Source: Chryseobacterium sp.
Lineage (GTDB): Bacteria > Bacteroidota > Bacteroidia > Flavobacteriales > Weeksellaceae
DNA: 64,000 nt
Reading direction: 5' to 3'
Assembly (NCBI RefSeq): GCF_008014695.1
Contig: NZ_VOXE01000002.1
Location: 186,001-250,000 of the forward strand
Shown here: piece after piece, positions 44,264-53,542 of the stretch
Layout: every line of letters begins with the position of its first letter
Position numbering within the stretch: position 1 is the first letter of the stretch
Made by a program: the position numbers and the translations under genes
Notes under the pieces: generated by a model
The model's input: the letters and a program-made list of their open reading frames with translations, nothing else
Database searches by the model: none
Told to the model about the DNA's origin: nothing

Positions 44264-45265
44264 ATGATGGAAAATATATTGAAAAAAAATAATACAGAAT
44301 CTCCTCAGCATACCAATGTTGTAAGGAACCAGGGTTTGCCCTTCAATACAAAACATTTTGACGGAATTAATATCAACACAAGCGCGGTTGAACGTCGTGT
44401 AAATACTTTGAGTGGAAGACGGAGCGTAAAAAAAGAATTTCAGGTTGCCTGGCTGCTAAAAGCAATATCCATGATTGATCTTACCACACTTGCGGGAGAC
44501 GACACCCGCGGAAACGTGATGCGGCTCTGCGAAAAAGCCAAAAATCCTGTGCGTTATGATCTTCTGGAAAAACTGGGAATGCAGAATGCCGGACTTACTA
44601 CCGGTGCCGTTTGCGTTTACCACAACCTGATTCCTTTTGCGAAAGAAGCTCTGAAAGGAACTGATATTCCTATTGCTGCCGTTTCCACCGGATTTCCTGC
44701 CGGTAAGATTTCGATGGAAGAAAAAATTTCGGAAATTAAAAGATCCGTTGCTGCAGGAGCGTCAGAAATCGATATTGTCATTTCCCGAGACCTGGTTCTG
44801 GAATCGAAATGGAAAGAACTGTATAATGAAATCAAACTCTGCCGTGAAGCCTGTGGTGATGCGCATATGAAAACCATTCTGGCAACTGGCGAAATTCCTA
44901 CATACACTAAGGTAGCGAAAGCTTCATGGGTCGCCATGATGGCTGGTTCAGATTTTATCAAAACTTCCACCGGAAAAGAATCAGTGAATGCCACATTAGC
45001 CGTAAGTCTCGTCATGATCCGCTGCATCAGAGAATATTACGAATTAACCGGCGTTAAAGTTGGTTACAAACCGGCCGGAGGAATTCAGAAGGCAAAACAG
45101 GCATTGGATTATTTAATTTTAATCAAGGAAGAACTGGGTAACGAATGGCTCACACCCGAACTGTTCCGTTTTGGCGCGAGTTCTCTGTTGGGCGATATTG
45201 AGCGTCAGCTGGAACATTACGTTACGGGAAGCTACAGCGCCGGATTCCGTCATCCGATGGCGTAA
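44264..45265 (+). CDS. deoC: deoxyribose-phosphate aldolase, eukaryote-like long form
   Basis: The protein has 333 residues, longer than the ~220-260 of the common bacterial enzyme and close to animal DERA. The Schiff-base Lys is in DFIKTSTGKESVNATLAV, and the proton-relay Lys is in VGYKPAGGI. The C-terminal tail LLGDIERQLEHYVTGSYSAG is characteristic of the long form. It splits 2-deoxyribose-5-phosphate to acetaldehyde and glyceraldehyde-3-phosphate. The tandem aldehyde dehydrogenase follows after 53 bases and may dispose of the acetaldehyde. TAAATTTA at 44224-44231 may be a -7 box. Confidence 0.93.
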   Translation: MMENILKKNNTESPQHTNVVRNQGLPFNTKHFDGININTSAVERRVNTLSGRRSVKKEFQVAWLLKAISMIDLTTLAGDDTRGNVMRLCEKAKNPVRYDLLEKLGMQNAGLTTGAVCVYHNLIPFAKEALKGTDIPIAAVSTGFPAGKISMEEKISEIKRSVAAGASEIDIVISRDLVLESKWKELYNEIKLCREACGDAHMKTILATGEIPTYTKVAKASWVAMMAGSDFIKTSTGKESVNATLAVSLVMIRCIREYYELTGVKVGYKPAGGIQKAKQALDYLILIKEELGNEWLTPELFRFGASSLLGDIERQLEHYVTGSYSAGFRHPMA

Positions 45266-45318
45266 TTTTTAATTTTGAGAATCTGCTTTACTGGATTTTC
45301 AATAAATATCTTCAAAAA

Positions 45319-47712
45319 ATGGAAATCAAAGAAATATACGACACCATGGTTTACGGTCCTGCTCCTGAAACAGCTGCTCCCGCTGTAGAATTTTTAGACA
45401 ATCATCAAAGAAGTTTCGATCTTTTCATCGGGGGAGAATGGGTAAAACCGAATTCCAAAAAATACGCAGATACGCACAACCCTTCCAACAAAGAATTTTT
45501 GGCTAAAATTGCAGAAGCGGATAAGAAGGATGTTGATAAAGCGGTGAAAGCTGCCAATAAAGCCCTGCCGGAATGGTCAGGACTCAGCGGTTTCGAACGG
45601 GCGAAATATCTGTATGCGATCGCAAGACAAATCCAGAAAAACTCCCGTCTTTTTGCCGTTCTGGAAACTTTGGACAACGGAAAACCAATTCGCGAAACGC
45701 GTGATATTGACATTCCGATTGTCGCAAGACATTTCTACCACCATGCCGGCTGGGCAAAACTTATGGAAACCGAATTCCGGGATTATAAGGAAGTCGGCGT
45801 CATCGGACAGATCGTGCCGTGGAATTTTCCGTTGATGATGCTTGCCTGGAAAGTGGCTCCGGCTTTAGCGATGGGAAATACGGTTGTATTGAAGCCTGCA
45901 GAACTCACCTCTTTAACTGCTTTGCTTTTTGCAGAAATCTGCGAAAAAGTTGGGCTAACGAAAGGCGTCGTAAACATCATTACGGGTCAGGGTTCTGTTG
46001 CCGGCGCTGCTTTGGTGGGACATCCTGAAATACAGAAAGTGGCTTTTACCGGTTCTACGGATGTCGGAAAGATTTTAAGAAGACAGATCGCCGGTTCTGG
46101 CAAAAAAATATCACTCGAACTAGGTGGAAAATCACCTTTTATCGTTTTCGAAGATGCTGATTTGGATTCTGCTGTGGAAGGAATTGTGGATGCGATCTGG
46201 TTCAATCAGGGTCAGGTGTGCTGTGCAGGTTCGCGGCTTCTGGTTCAGGAAAGTGTATCCGAAAAATTCTATAAAAAATTAAAAGCAAGAATGGAAACCC
46301 TCCGGCTCGGAGATCCTTTGGATAAATCTGTTGATATGGGTGCCATTGTTTCCAAAGAACAGTTCAAAACCATTGATGAAATGGTGAAACTAGGCGTAAA
46401 AGAAGGATGTACGATGTACCAGACTAAAAATGCGGTGCCCAAAAATGGCTGGTTCTATCCGCCCACTTTATTCACCGATGTTTCCACGAGTTCCACAATT
46501 GCGCAGGAAGAGATTTTCGGGCCTGTTCTCGTGGCCATGACGTTCCGTTCGCATAACGAAGCCGTTGCTTTGGCGAATAATTCCCGATACGGCCTGGCGG
46601 CAAGCATCTGGACTGAAAACATTAACCTTGCACTTGATGTTGCGCCAAAAGTAAAATCAGGAAGCGTGTGGATCAACTGTACAAACCAGTTCGATGCAGC
46701 TTCCGGATTTGGCGGTTACCGCGAATCAGGCTTCGGCCGTGAGGGCGGAAAAGAAGGTCTTTATGAATACATGAAACCAAAAATTGAAGATCAATTTGCT
46801 TCAGATCCAATTCTTCCGAAAGCTGAAAAATCAAAAATCACCAAGAAAACGACACACACATTAGCGGACATCGACAGAACCACAAAAATGTACATCGGCG
46901 GTAAACAGGCGAGACCCGATGGCGGTTACAGCACTGAAATTATGAATACCTTCGGTGAATACATCGGCGAAGTGTCGGAAGGAAACCGTAAAGACATCAG
47001 AAATGCCGTGGAAGCAGCGCACGCAGAAAAATCCTGGAGCGGAATGACCGGTCATGCGAGAGCTCAGGTGCTCTATTACATCGCTGAAAATTTAGCAATC
47101 CGTGCTGAGGAATTTGCGGAAAGAATTGTGGAGATGACGAACCAAAGCCTTGAATCAGCGCAGGAGGAAGTGGAAAAATCAATTGAAAGAATTTATACCT
47201 ATGCTGCTTATGCCGACAAATACGACGGCGCTGCGCATTCTACTGTTCAAAGGATGGTCACGTTGGCCATGCCGGAAGCGGTCGGCGTAATGGCCGTTAT
47301 CTGTCCTGATGAAAATCCGCTGCTGGGATTCATTTCCACGGTGATTCCCGCAATTGCAATGGGCAATAAGGTGGTGGTGATTCCTTCAGAAAAACACCCG
47401 TTCTCGGCGACGGATTTTTACCAGATTCTGGAAACTTCCGATGTTCCGGGCGGAACGGTGAATATTGTTACCGGTCCGAAAGAAGAACTCGCGAAGGAAC
47501 TGGCGAAACATTATAACGTAGACGGAATCTGGTATTTCGGATCAAAAGAAGGCAGTAAAAACATTGAAATCCTTTCCACCGATTCCATGAAACGTTCATG
47601 GGTGAATTTCGGAAAATACCGGAATTGGCTGGATGTTGCGCAGGGTGAAGGAGAAGTGTTCCTAAGGCATGCTACAGAAATCAAGAACATCTGGATTCCG
47701 TATGGGGCATAA
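45319..47712 (+). CDS. tandem aldehyde dehydrogenase (ALDH16 type)
   Basis: The protein has 797 residues with two ALDH domains. The first (about 30-490) is complete: PWNFPLMMLAWK, ELGGKSPFI with the base Glu, and the nucleophile C301 in NQGQVCCAGSR. The second (about 520-797) keeps the overall fold (MYIGGKQARPDGG, VMAVICPDENPLLGF) but the region WYFGSKEGSKNIEI shows no nucleophilic Cys, so it looks inactive. This two-domain plan matches ALDH16. It lies directly after deoC, so acetaldehyde is a reasonable substrate guess. Confidence 0.9.
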   Translation: MEIKEIYDTMVYGPAPETAAPAVEFLDNHQRSFDLFIGGEWVKPNSKKYADTHNPSNKEFLAKIAEADKKDVDKAVKAANKALPEWSGLSGFERAKYLYAIARQIQKNSRLFAVLETLDNGKPIRETRDIDIPIVARHFYHHAGWAKLMETEFRDYKEVGVIGQIVPWNFPLMMLAWKVAPALAMGNTVVLKPAELTSLTALLFAEICEKVGLTKGVVNIITGQGSVAGAALVGHPEIQKVAFTGSTDVGKILRRQIAGSGKKISLELGGKSPFIVFEDADLDSAVEGIVDAIWFNQGQVCCAGSRLLVQESVSEKFYKKLKARMETLRLGDPLDKSVDMGAIVSKEQFKTIDEMVKLGVKEGCTMYQTKNAVPKNGWFYPPTLFTDVSTSSTIAQEEIFGPVLVAMTFRSHNEAVALANNSRYGLAASIWTENINLALDVAPKVKSGSVWINCTNQFDAASGFGGYRESGFGREGGKEGLYEYMKPKIEDQFASDPILPKAEKSKITKKTTHTLADIDRTTKMYIGGKQARPDGGYSTEIMNTFGEYIGEVSEGNRKDIRNAVEAAHAEKSWSGMTGHARAQVLYYIAENLAIRAEEFAERIVEMTNQSLESAQEEVEKSIERIYTYAAYADKYDGAAHSTVQRMVTLAMPEAVGVMAVICPDENPLLGFISTVIPAIAMGNKVVVIPSEKHPFSATDFYQILETSDVPGGTVNIVTGPKEELAKELAKHYNVDGIWYFGSKEGSKNIEILSTDSMKRSWVNFGKYRNWLDVAQGEGEVFLRHATEIKNIWIPYGA

Positions 47713-48613
47713 ATTTATCCGAATTGTGAAGCCAAAAAAGGATAACTATTTACTATACGCTGGTGCAGGAATTTTTTCCTGCACCAGTTTATTATATTTA
47801 CTGTTGGATTTTTATAATCCAACACTGTTTAAAAATCCCGACAGATTTGGTGATTTAGACTCAGTAGTTCTCATCTTTCTGGGGGCTGTTATCATTGCCC
47901 CTGTTACTGAAGAATTAACTTTCCGTGGTTATTTTTTAAAAAATAAAATTTTTACGTACTTCTTTTTTGGTGGCAGTACAATCTTTATTTTGCTTACGGG
48001 AACATACTATGCTTTAAGTATACTTTTAATTTTGGGAATTCTGGAATTTGTGTTTAAGGTACACAGAAGAACAAAAATCATCTATTTTTTAAACACGCTC
48101 CTCTTTGCGATTATGCACTACAAACTGTCGCATTTTACAAACATTTACAGTGTAATCCCCGTTTTTTTTCAGTTTAGCATTGGATTGATTTTGCTTTGGA
48201 TTACAATTAATTACAGTTTAATAAGATCGATGCTGGTTCACTTTTGCGTAAATTTTCTGGCGATGGGCAGTCTAATTTTGGCACTGCAATTTCCTGATAC
48301 CAGACTGCATACTGTACAGGATGACAAAATCTTTATCACTTTTAGTAAAACCCCTGTGCTCGGAAATGAAAATTTTTATTTTACAGATTCTGAAGTACAG
48401 GCCAATAACAGTACGATAAGAAATTTTGTACAGCTGCTAAACGTTAAGGAGAAAAATTTTGTGGTTAATGATAGTTTACGATATTACAGGTACAATTTTA
48501 AAATCAAAAGCCTGAATAACGAAAAGTTAGAAAGCTCCGCAGTACAGAAAATTTTAATTGACGCTAAACTGATAGAACCTTCAAAAGACGTTTCTGAAAA
48601 AAATAATTTCTAA
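47702..48613 (+). CDS. CPBP-family intramembrane protease-like protein
   Basis: The protein has 303 residues from the ATG at 47702, which overlaps the ALDH stop by 11 bases; a further in-frame start at 47669 is deeper inside ALDH and less likely. About seven membrane helices lie in the first 200 residues. CPBP/Rce1 motifs: EELTFRG (EExxxR), FAIMHYKL (FxxxH) and HFCVNF (HxxxN). A soluble C-terminal part of about 100 residues is unusual. The role may be prenyl-protein or bacteriocin-type processing; the substrate is unknown. Its stop overlaps the dusB stop on the other strand. Confidence 0.85.
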   Translation: MGHKFIRIVKPKKDNYLLYAGAGIFSCTSLLYLLLDFYNPTLFKNPDRFGDLDSVVLIFLGAVIIAPVTEELTFRGYFLKNKIFTYFFFGGSTIFILLTGTYYALSILLILGILEFVFKVHRRTKIIYFLNTLLFAIMHYKLSHFTNIYSVIPVFFQFSIGLILLWITINYSLIRSMLVHFCVNFLAMGSLILALQFPDTRLHTVQDDKIFITFSKTPVLGNENFYFTDSEVQANNSTIRNFVQLLNVKEKNFVVNDSLRYYRYNFKIKSLNNEKLESSAVQKILIDAKLIEPSKDVSEKNNF

Positions 48614-49602
48614 ACTTTCTGAAATTCTCTGTAAAATTCAGCCGCTTCAGCAATCACGCCATCCATTTCTTCTAGTGTAAAAACTTCCAGGAACTTTCTT
48701 CTGAAATCCTTAAAATGGGGGATGCCACGGAAATAATTGCTGTAATGCTGACGCATTTCAATCAGACCCAGTCTTTCGCCTTTCCATTCTGTACTCCATT
48801 CCGCGTGCTGACGAACCGCCAGAAGCCGGTCTTCAATGGTGGGCTCAGGCAAATGTTCGCCCGTTGCAAAAAAATGTTTGATTTCATTGAAAATCCATGG
48901 GTAACCTATTGCACCGCGCCCGATCATAATGCCGTCGCAGTCATATTTTGTCCGGTATTCAAGTGCTTTTTCGGCAGAATCTACGTCCCCGTTTCCGAAA
49001 ATCGGAATTTCAATATTCGGATTGTTTTTTACTTTTGAGATATAATCCCAGTCGGCTTCACCTTTGTACATTTGGGAACGGGTCCTGGCGTGAATGGTTA
49101 AGGCTTTGATCCCAGTTTCCTGAAGTCTTTCGGCCACTTCCATAATATTGATGGTTTCGGTGTCCCAACCCAGACGTGTTTTTACGGTTACCGGCAAATG
49201 CGTGGAATTCACAACTGCCTTTGTCAGCCGGATCATCAGGTCGATGTCTTTCAGAACGCCGGCTCCGGCTCCTTTACAGACTACTTTTTTCACCGGACAG
49301 CCAAAATTAATGTCTACCAGATCGGGATTTACGGCTTCCACAATTTTAGCGGAAAGTGCCATCGCTTCTTCATCGCCCCCGAAAATCTGGATTCCGACCG
49401 GTCTTTCGTAATCGAAAATGTCCAGTTTTTTCCGGCTTTTCATGGCGTCGCGGATCAGTCCTTCAGAAGAGATAAATTCAGAATACATCATATCTGCACC
49501 ATGCATTTTGCAGAGGCGGCGGAAAGGCGGATCTGATACATCTTCCATTGGTGCCAAAAGCAAAGGGAAATCCGGGAGTTCTATATTACCGATTTTAATC
49601 AT
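48610..49602 (-). CDS. dusB: tRNA-dihydrouridine synthase
   Basis: The protein has 330 residues from the ATG at 49602; a TTG 13 codons upstream is rejected because the family starts MIKIGNIEL and the promoter box lies between. FMN-barrel motifs: LAPMEDVSDPPFRR, and the catalytic Cys in DINFGCPVKKVVCKGAG. The phosphate loop is GRGAIGYPWIF. It reduces uridine in tRNA D-loops. A TATTTTTG box ends 5 bases before the ATG. It converges with the CPBP gene and their stops overlap. Confidence 0.94.
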   Translation of the reverse strand: MIKIGNIELPDFPLLLAPMEDVSDPPFRRLCKMHGADMMYSEFISSEGLIRDAMKSRKKLDIFDYERPVGIQIFGGDEEAMALSAKIVEAVNPDLVDINFGCPVKKVVCKGAGAGVLKDIDLMIRLTKAVVNSTHLPVTVKTRLGWDTETINIMEVAERLQETGIKALTIHARTRSQMYKGEADWDYISKVKNNPNIEIPIFGNGDVDSAEKALEYRTKYDCDGIMIGRGAIGYPWIFNEIKHFFATGEHLPEPTIEDRLLAVRQHAEWSTEWKGERLGLIEMRQHYSNYFRGIPHFKDFRRKFLEVFTLEEMDGVIAEAAEFYREFQKV

Positions 49603-49607
49603 GGGTG

Positions 49608-49615
49608 CAAAAATA
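49608..49615 (-). promoter_or_regulatory. -7 box of dusB, 5 bases before ATG
   Basis: TATTTTTG on the minus strand, 5 bases before the start. A TTG lies about 23 bases upstream of the box. Confidence 0.5.
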
Positions 49616-49726
49616 CGAATTGTTGAATAAATAAAATTCAACCATTATTAATCAGAATTTTAATTAATTTTATATATAGTAAAATGCTGCTTAAAGATTT
49701 TTTATTGAATTACCTCAAAATATTCT

Positions 49727-50127
49727 ATGTTCAAAAGATTATTTATTATCGGTTTTTTTGTTTTGCTAGGATGTTTCAGCAAAGAAAGTCAGCCTATCAC
49801 AGGATATTATCGTTCGCCGGATAATACTTATCTAAATAAAATCAGGTATGGCAAATTTGTCACTGATTTAACGATGGAAATTAACAAAGACGGGACTTAT
49901 GTATTTTCTACCTGCACGCAAACCGAAAAAGGAAGATGGATAAAAATGTTCTGGAACTTTATTGTGAAGAAAAGAAATTCATTAATGATAGTATTAATCA
50001 TCTAGAGAAATATAGGAAGGGGAAAATCTGTGATTCCAAACAGCAATTTTTGATTAAGAAGGATGAAATTTATCAAAAATTTAAAATTAATTATGAAGAT
50101 TACAAACTTTTACTCATCAAGAGTTAA
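49727..50127 (+). pseudogene. lipoprotein gene split by a one-base frameshift
   Basis: The first frame (49727-50005) begins with a lipoprotein signal (FFVLLGCFSKES) and a domain starting ITGYYRSPDNTY. It then passes into a hydrophobic tail after EKGRWIK. The second frame (49936-50127) continues a natural polar sequence NVLELYCEEKKFINDS. Adding one A to the five-A run at 49942-49946 joins the two into one protein of about 133 residues with a normal C-terminus. This may be a true frameshift, slippage-based variation or a sequencing error. I do not recognise the family beyond being a small lipoprotein. Confidence 0.72.
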
Positions 50128-50156
50128 TCACAATAATCGTTAATCCTCAACGCTTC

Positions 50157-53100
50157 CTAAAAACTCGCTTTCACCTGCATACTTCCGATATGAATCGTGC
50201 GGTCGCCCGAATTTCTGCCTTCATAATTAATGTTCAGCTGAATGAATGAGTTCACTGTCTGCTGAAAGAAGAGGCTCCAGACCTGATTTTTACCAGGCTT
50301 CAGGCCGTCGAGCATCTGATTTCCTACAATTGAAAAATTATTACCGGTAAAATTATTGTTGATGAAGGAGAAGTTGGCGCGGATGGATGTTTTTTTTCTT
50401 TCCCACTGCAGCGTTCCGGTAAGATCAATGGTTTTGAGGTGTTCCTCTCCATCCAGTCGGTCTTTTTCCCGGTAAGCGGCCGAAAGTTCCGACTGAATCG
50501 CATCGGTGAACTTGTAAGTCGCTTTTGGTTGCGTTTCAAAATTATTCAGAGTATAATCTCTGGAATCGAAGAGTTGCGACGAATTCTGAATATGCTGCAC
50601 CGAGTTTTCCCAATCGGCGCGGAAATCTTTGCTGAACCAGTAGCCAATATTCAGGAAATTGGAAGTATTGTTGCGCTCTTCAATACTGAAGTTGGCATTG
50701 ATGAGGTTATCGTTCGAAACAAAGCGGTAATTGCCATTCCAGCCCGATTTGTCGGTCGGATTAAACTGCGCCGACGCCAGAAAATTCTGGTTTTTAAGGA
50801 TTTGTTCTTCGTTTTTTTCGAAAGGATTCAGGATGAGAACCCGGTCCTTTTTAAGGAATGAATTCTGTGCATTCAGGGAAAGGTTGAAGTTCCACCTCTT
50901 CAGAAACTGGTTTTCGGAATTGAGGACAAGAGAAGGATTCACAAACAAGGCCAACTGAAGTTTGTTTTTATTGGACGGAATATAATTCACGGTATTCGTA
51001 TAAATCCGGATGTATTGTGCAAGATCAGCATATTCGGCAATTTCAAATTCATCCAGCTGCTGAACGCCATCGCCGTTATAATCGGTCCATTTGTAAATTC
51101 CCTGCGCGTCGGTCACTTTAATATACTGGAATTCCCGCTGCGCTTCCTGACCGTTTCCGAGTTCATAAAAAGCCTGCAGCCTCATTCCGTTCCGGAAAAG
51201 CTGTTGGTTATAGAGGATATTTCCGACTACAAAATCATTGTTCAGGTTCGCTGAAAGTTCCTGATTCTGGTAATAGAATTTGCGGTAATGCACCAATGCA
51301 TTCAACGTTGTTTTCTCTGTTTTGATGATCTGGCTTTCGGCCATGAATCCAAGGATACGGTTCATATCACTTAACCGGTTGTCGCGAACCGAATCGTTGT
51401 CGCGGTAATAGATTTTGGTCAACAGTTTCGTTCTTGCCGAATCGCCGATTTTTTTCTGAAGAAAAGCCTCTTTCCAGCTGAAACTCGTCACATCCAGCTG
51501 TTGCGTTTCGTTGAAATATTTCTCGTTGTGTTCCATGAGTCCGCCCACGGTCCAGCTGCCTTTTTTCTGTAAATATTCGGTGGAAGCGTTGGCTCGGATG
51601 AATTTGGTGTTCTGAAATGTGGCTTTCGTATCCAGATAAGACAGGTTTGCCTTATTGCTGAATTTGCCTTTGATCATGAAAAGGTTCAGGTCATTTTTAA
51701 TGCCTTTGTAGGAATCTTTCTCGTCGAGATAATTTAAAGTATAGTTCAGGAAGGACTGGTTTTTCCATTGGTTGAGGAAGCTGAAGATGAACCGGTTCTG
51801 TGTTTTCTGGTTAAATTCCTGCTGCAGGTTGAAGTCGCGCGAGAATTCCACATCATTGATGCGGTCCAGAATGTGAAAACGGCTGCTGATGTGCTGATAT
51901 TCGAAGCTTGGTGTTCCTTTCCAGTCGTTCTTTGTGAAGGTTTTGCGCCCGAAAACCCTTCCGGCATATCCGGTGTTTTCATTTGAATCCTGAGAAGAAA
52001 ATAAATTCACATCGTAGTTGCTGAACGAAAAATCGGTTCCTATTTTCCCGTCTTTCAGCAGATATTCTGAATTAAAGGATAGTACCTGCGACTTCTGCGG
52101 CGACGGTAACTTTCTTACTGCCTTGTAATCTCCCATATTGGCGCCGACATATTCGAAAACACGCCCGTTGTTCGTGGTCTGCTTCAGGATATAATCTCCC
52201 TGACCGCTACCGAAATACGTAAAAGCGACCTGGTAAAGCGTTAAAGTCTCATCTGCTGAAAATTCATAATAATTCCCGCCCGGATTCTGGATGAGCTGAT
52301 AAAGGATTTTATTCACATCATATTCCGTCACCACGCCGGAAGGTGCGTACATCAGATCAGGATTGTTCCCTGCCGCTGCGAGGATCTGTTCATCTTCCTT
52401 ACTGAGGTTTAAGGCGAGCGGAGCGTTTTTGTTGTCGTTTTCCAGAAACCAATTGATGCCTAAGCGCAGTTTCTCCCTTTCATGCTGCACACCTCCCGTC
52501 ACGAGATACCGCGAGTAATTGCGGTTGGTGTAGTTGTAGGAAATCGTAATGAAGTTCTGCTGAAAGATGGGCCGGAAGCTTGTAAACGTGATCTCGCCGG
52601 TGTTGTAATTGATGATATAGTCCTGGTTTTCGCCTCTTTTCATCAAAATCCCGTCGATGAAGACCTGTTCGGAACCGGAAATAATGGTGATGAACTGCTC
52701 GCCGTTCTTTCCGTTCAGCCGATAAGGCCCCTGATTGCCTTCAACGCCCTGAAATCTCACGCGGTGGAATTCGCTTCTTGCAATACCGATGGAGAGGTCT
52801 GCAAAGGTTTTATTCTCTTTTCCAAGTTTGGTTTCGAACTGCAGGCCCATACTTCTCCTTTGAAATCTGCCAAAGTAGGTTTTTTCATCAACCAGATCAA
52901 TATGACCGGCTCTGAGAATGGAGTGGTCTTTCAGATTGAGCTGCATATAGATCTTATCAAATTCCTCCAGGGTCTGCGTATAACCGTCGGCCTGAATCGG
53001 CAGATTGTGATCAGAAATACTCGCCAGAACCGAGACATCTTTTGAAAGTTTCCCGGAAATCTGCAGATCCATGGAACTCTGAACCGAGGAACCCTGGCTG

Positions 53101-53387
53101 TTTCCAAACGTAATTCCTCTTATAATAGAACCTTTTGAATTGAGTTCGCCGAGATAAGTGGACCTATTGTTCTTCATCAGCACCGCCTCATCCACCACCA
53201 TGCGGTTTTGGGTTTTGATGAAATCAAGCGTATCTTTTGTGAAAATGTCCTGCTCGATTTTAGAAACAAGAATGGAATCTTTTTTGATGCTGTCTTCGGG
53301 AAGGTTAGGATTCTTCCAGGTGAAAATCTGCGCGTTAAATGAATTTAACCCAAAACAGAACGCCAAAAATAAAAATAGTTTTTTCAC
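50157..53387 (-). CDS. large SprA-like outer-membrane beta-barrel protein
   Basis: The protein has 1076 residues from the GTG at 53387, chosen because it opens the signal peptide VKKLFLFLAF to SFNAQ and has GGAGGGG 6 bases upstream; a TTG five codons earlier is possible. An N-terminal block (GSIIRGITFGNSQG, LPIQADGYTQTLEEFDKIY) resembles the repeated block I recall from the T9SS translocon SprA, though SprA is over twice as long. The rest is beta-rich with many aromatic-ended strands and no plug or TonB box. An EF-hand-like loop DYNGDGVQQLDE lies in the C-terminal half. The function is unknown. Confidence 0.7.
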   Translation of the reverse strand: MKKLFLFLAFCFGLNSFNAQIFTWKNPNLPEDSIKKDSILVSKIEQDIFTKDTLDFIKTQNRMVVDEAVLMKNNRSTYLGELNSKGSIIRGITFGNSQGSSVQSSMDLQISGKLSKDVSVLASISDHNLPIQADGYTQTLEEFDKIYMQLNLKDHSILRAGHIDLVDEKTYFGRFQRRSMGLQFETKLGKENKTFADLSIGIARSEFHRVRFQGVEGNQGPYRLNGKNGEQFITIISGSEQVFIDGILMKRGENQDYIINYNTGEITFTSFRPIFQQNFITISYNYTNRNYSRYLVTGGVQHEREKLRLGINWFLENDNKNAPLALNLSKEDEQILAAAGNNPDLMYAPSGVVTEYDVNKILYQLIQNPGGNYYEFSADETLTLYQVAFTYFGSGQGDYILKQTTNNGRVFEYVGANMGDYKAVRKLPSPQKSQVLSFNSEYLLKDGKIGTDFSFSNYDVNLFSSQDSNENTGYAGRVFGRKTFTKNDWKGTPSFEYQHISSRFHILDRINDVEFSRDFNLQQEFNQKTQNRFIFSFLNQWKNQSFLNYTLNYLDEKDSYKGIKNDLNLFMIKGKFSNKANLSYLDTKATFQNTKFIRANASTEYLQKKGSWTVGGLMEHNEKYFNETQQLDVTSFSWKEAFLQKKIGDSARTKLLTKIYYRDNDSVRDNRLSDMNRILGFMAESQIIKTEKTTLNALVHYRKFYYQNQELSANLNNDFVVGNILYNQQLFRNGMRLQAFYELGNGQEAQREFQYIKVTDAQGIYKWTDYNGDGVQQLDEFEIAEYADLAQYIRIYTNTVNYIPSNKNKLQLALFVNPSLVLNSENQFLKRWNFNLSLNAQNSFLKKDRVLILNPFEKNEEQILKNQNFLASAQFNPTDKSGWNGNYRFVSNDNLINANFSIEERNNTSNFLNIGYWFSKDFRADWENSVQHIQNSSQLFDSRDYTLNNFETQPKATYKFTDAIQSELSAAYREKDRLDGEEHLKTIDLTGTLQWERKKTSIRANFSFINNNFTGNNFSIVGNQMLDGLKPGKNQVWSLFFQQTVNSFIQLNINYEGRNSGDRTIHIGSMQVKASF

Positions 53388-53492
53388 CAGAATCCCCTCC
53401 AAAGCTTTGTGTAAAAGTAACGAAAATATCGGACTGAAATTGTGGGCGATAACTTAACATAAAATTAAAACAAGGAATTTTTATTCTCACCA

Positions 53493-53500
53493 TAAATTTG
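53493..53500 (+). promoter_or_regulatory. -7 box of T9SS cargo gene
   Basis: TAAATTTG, 42 bases before the ATG at 53543; a second imperfect box TAATTTCG follows at once. Confidence 0.4.
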
Positions 53501-53542
53501 TAATTTCGCAACACTAAATATTAACAACTTAAACTTAATCAA

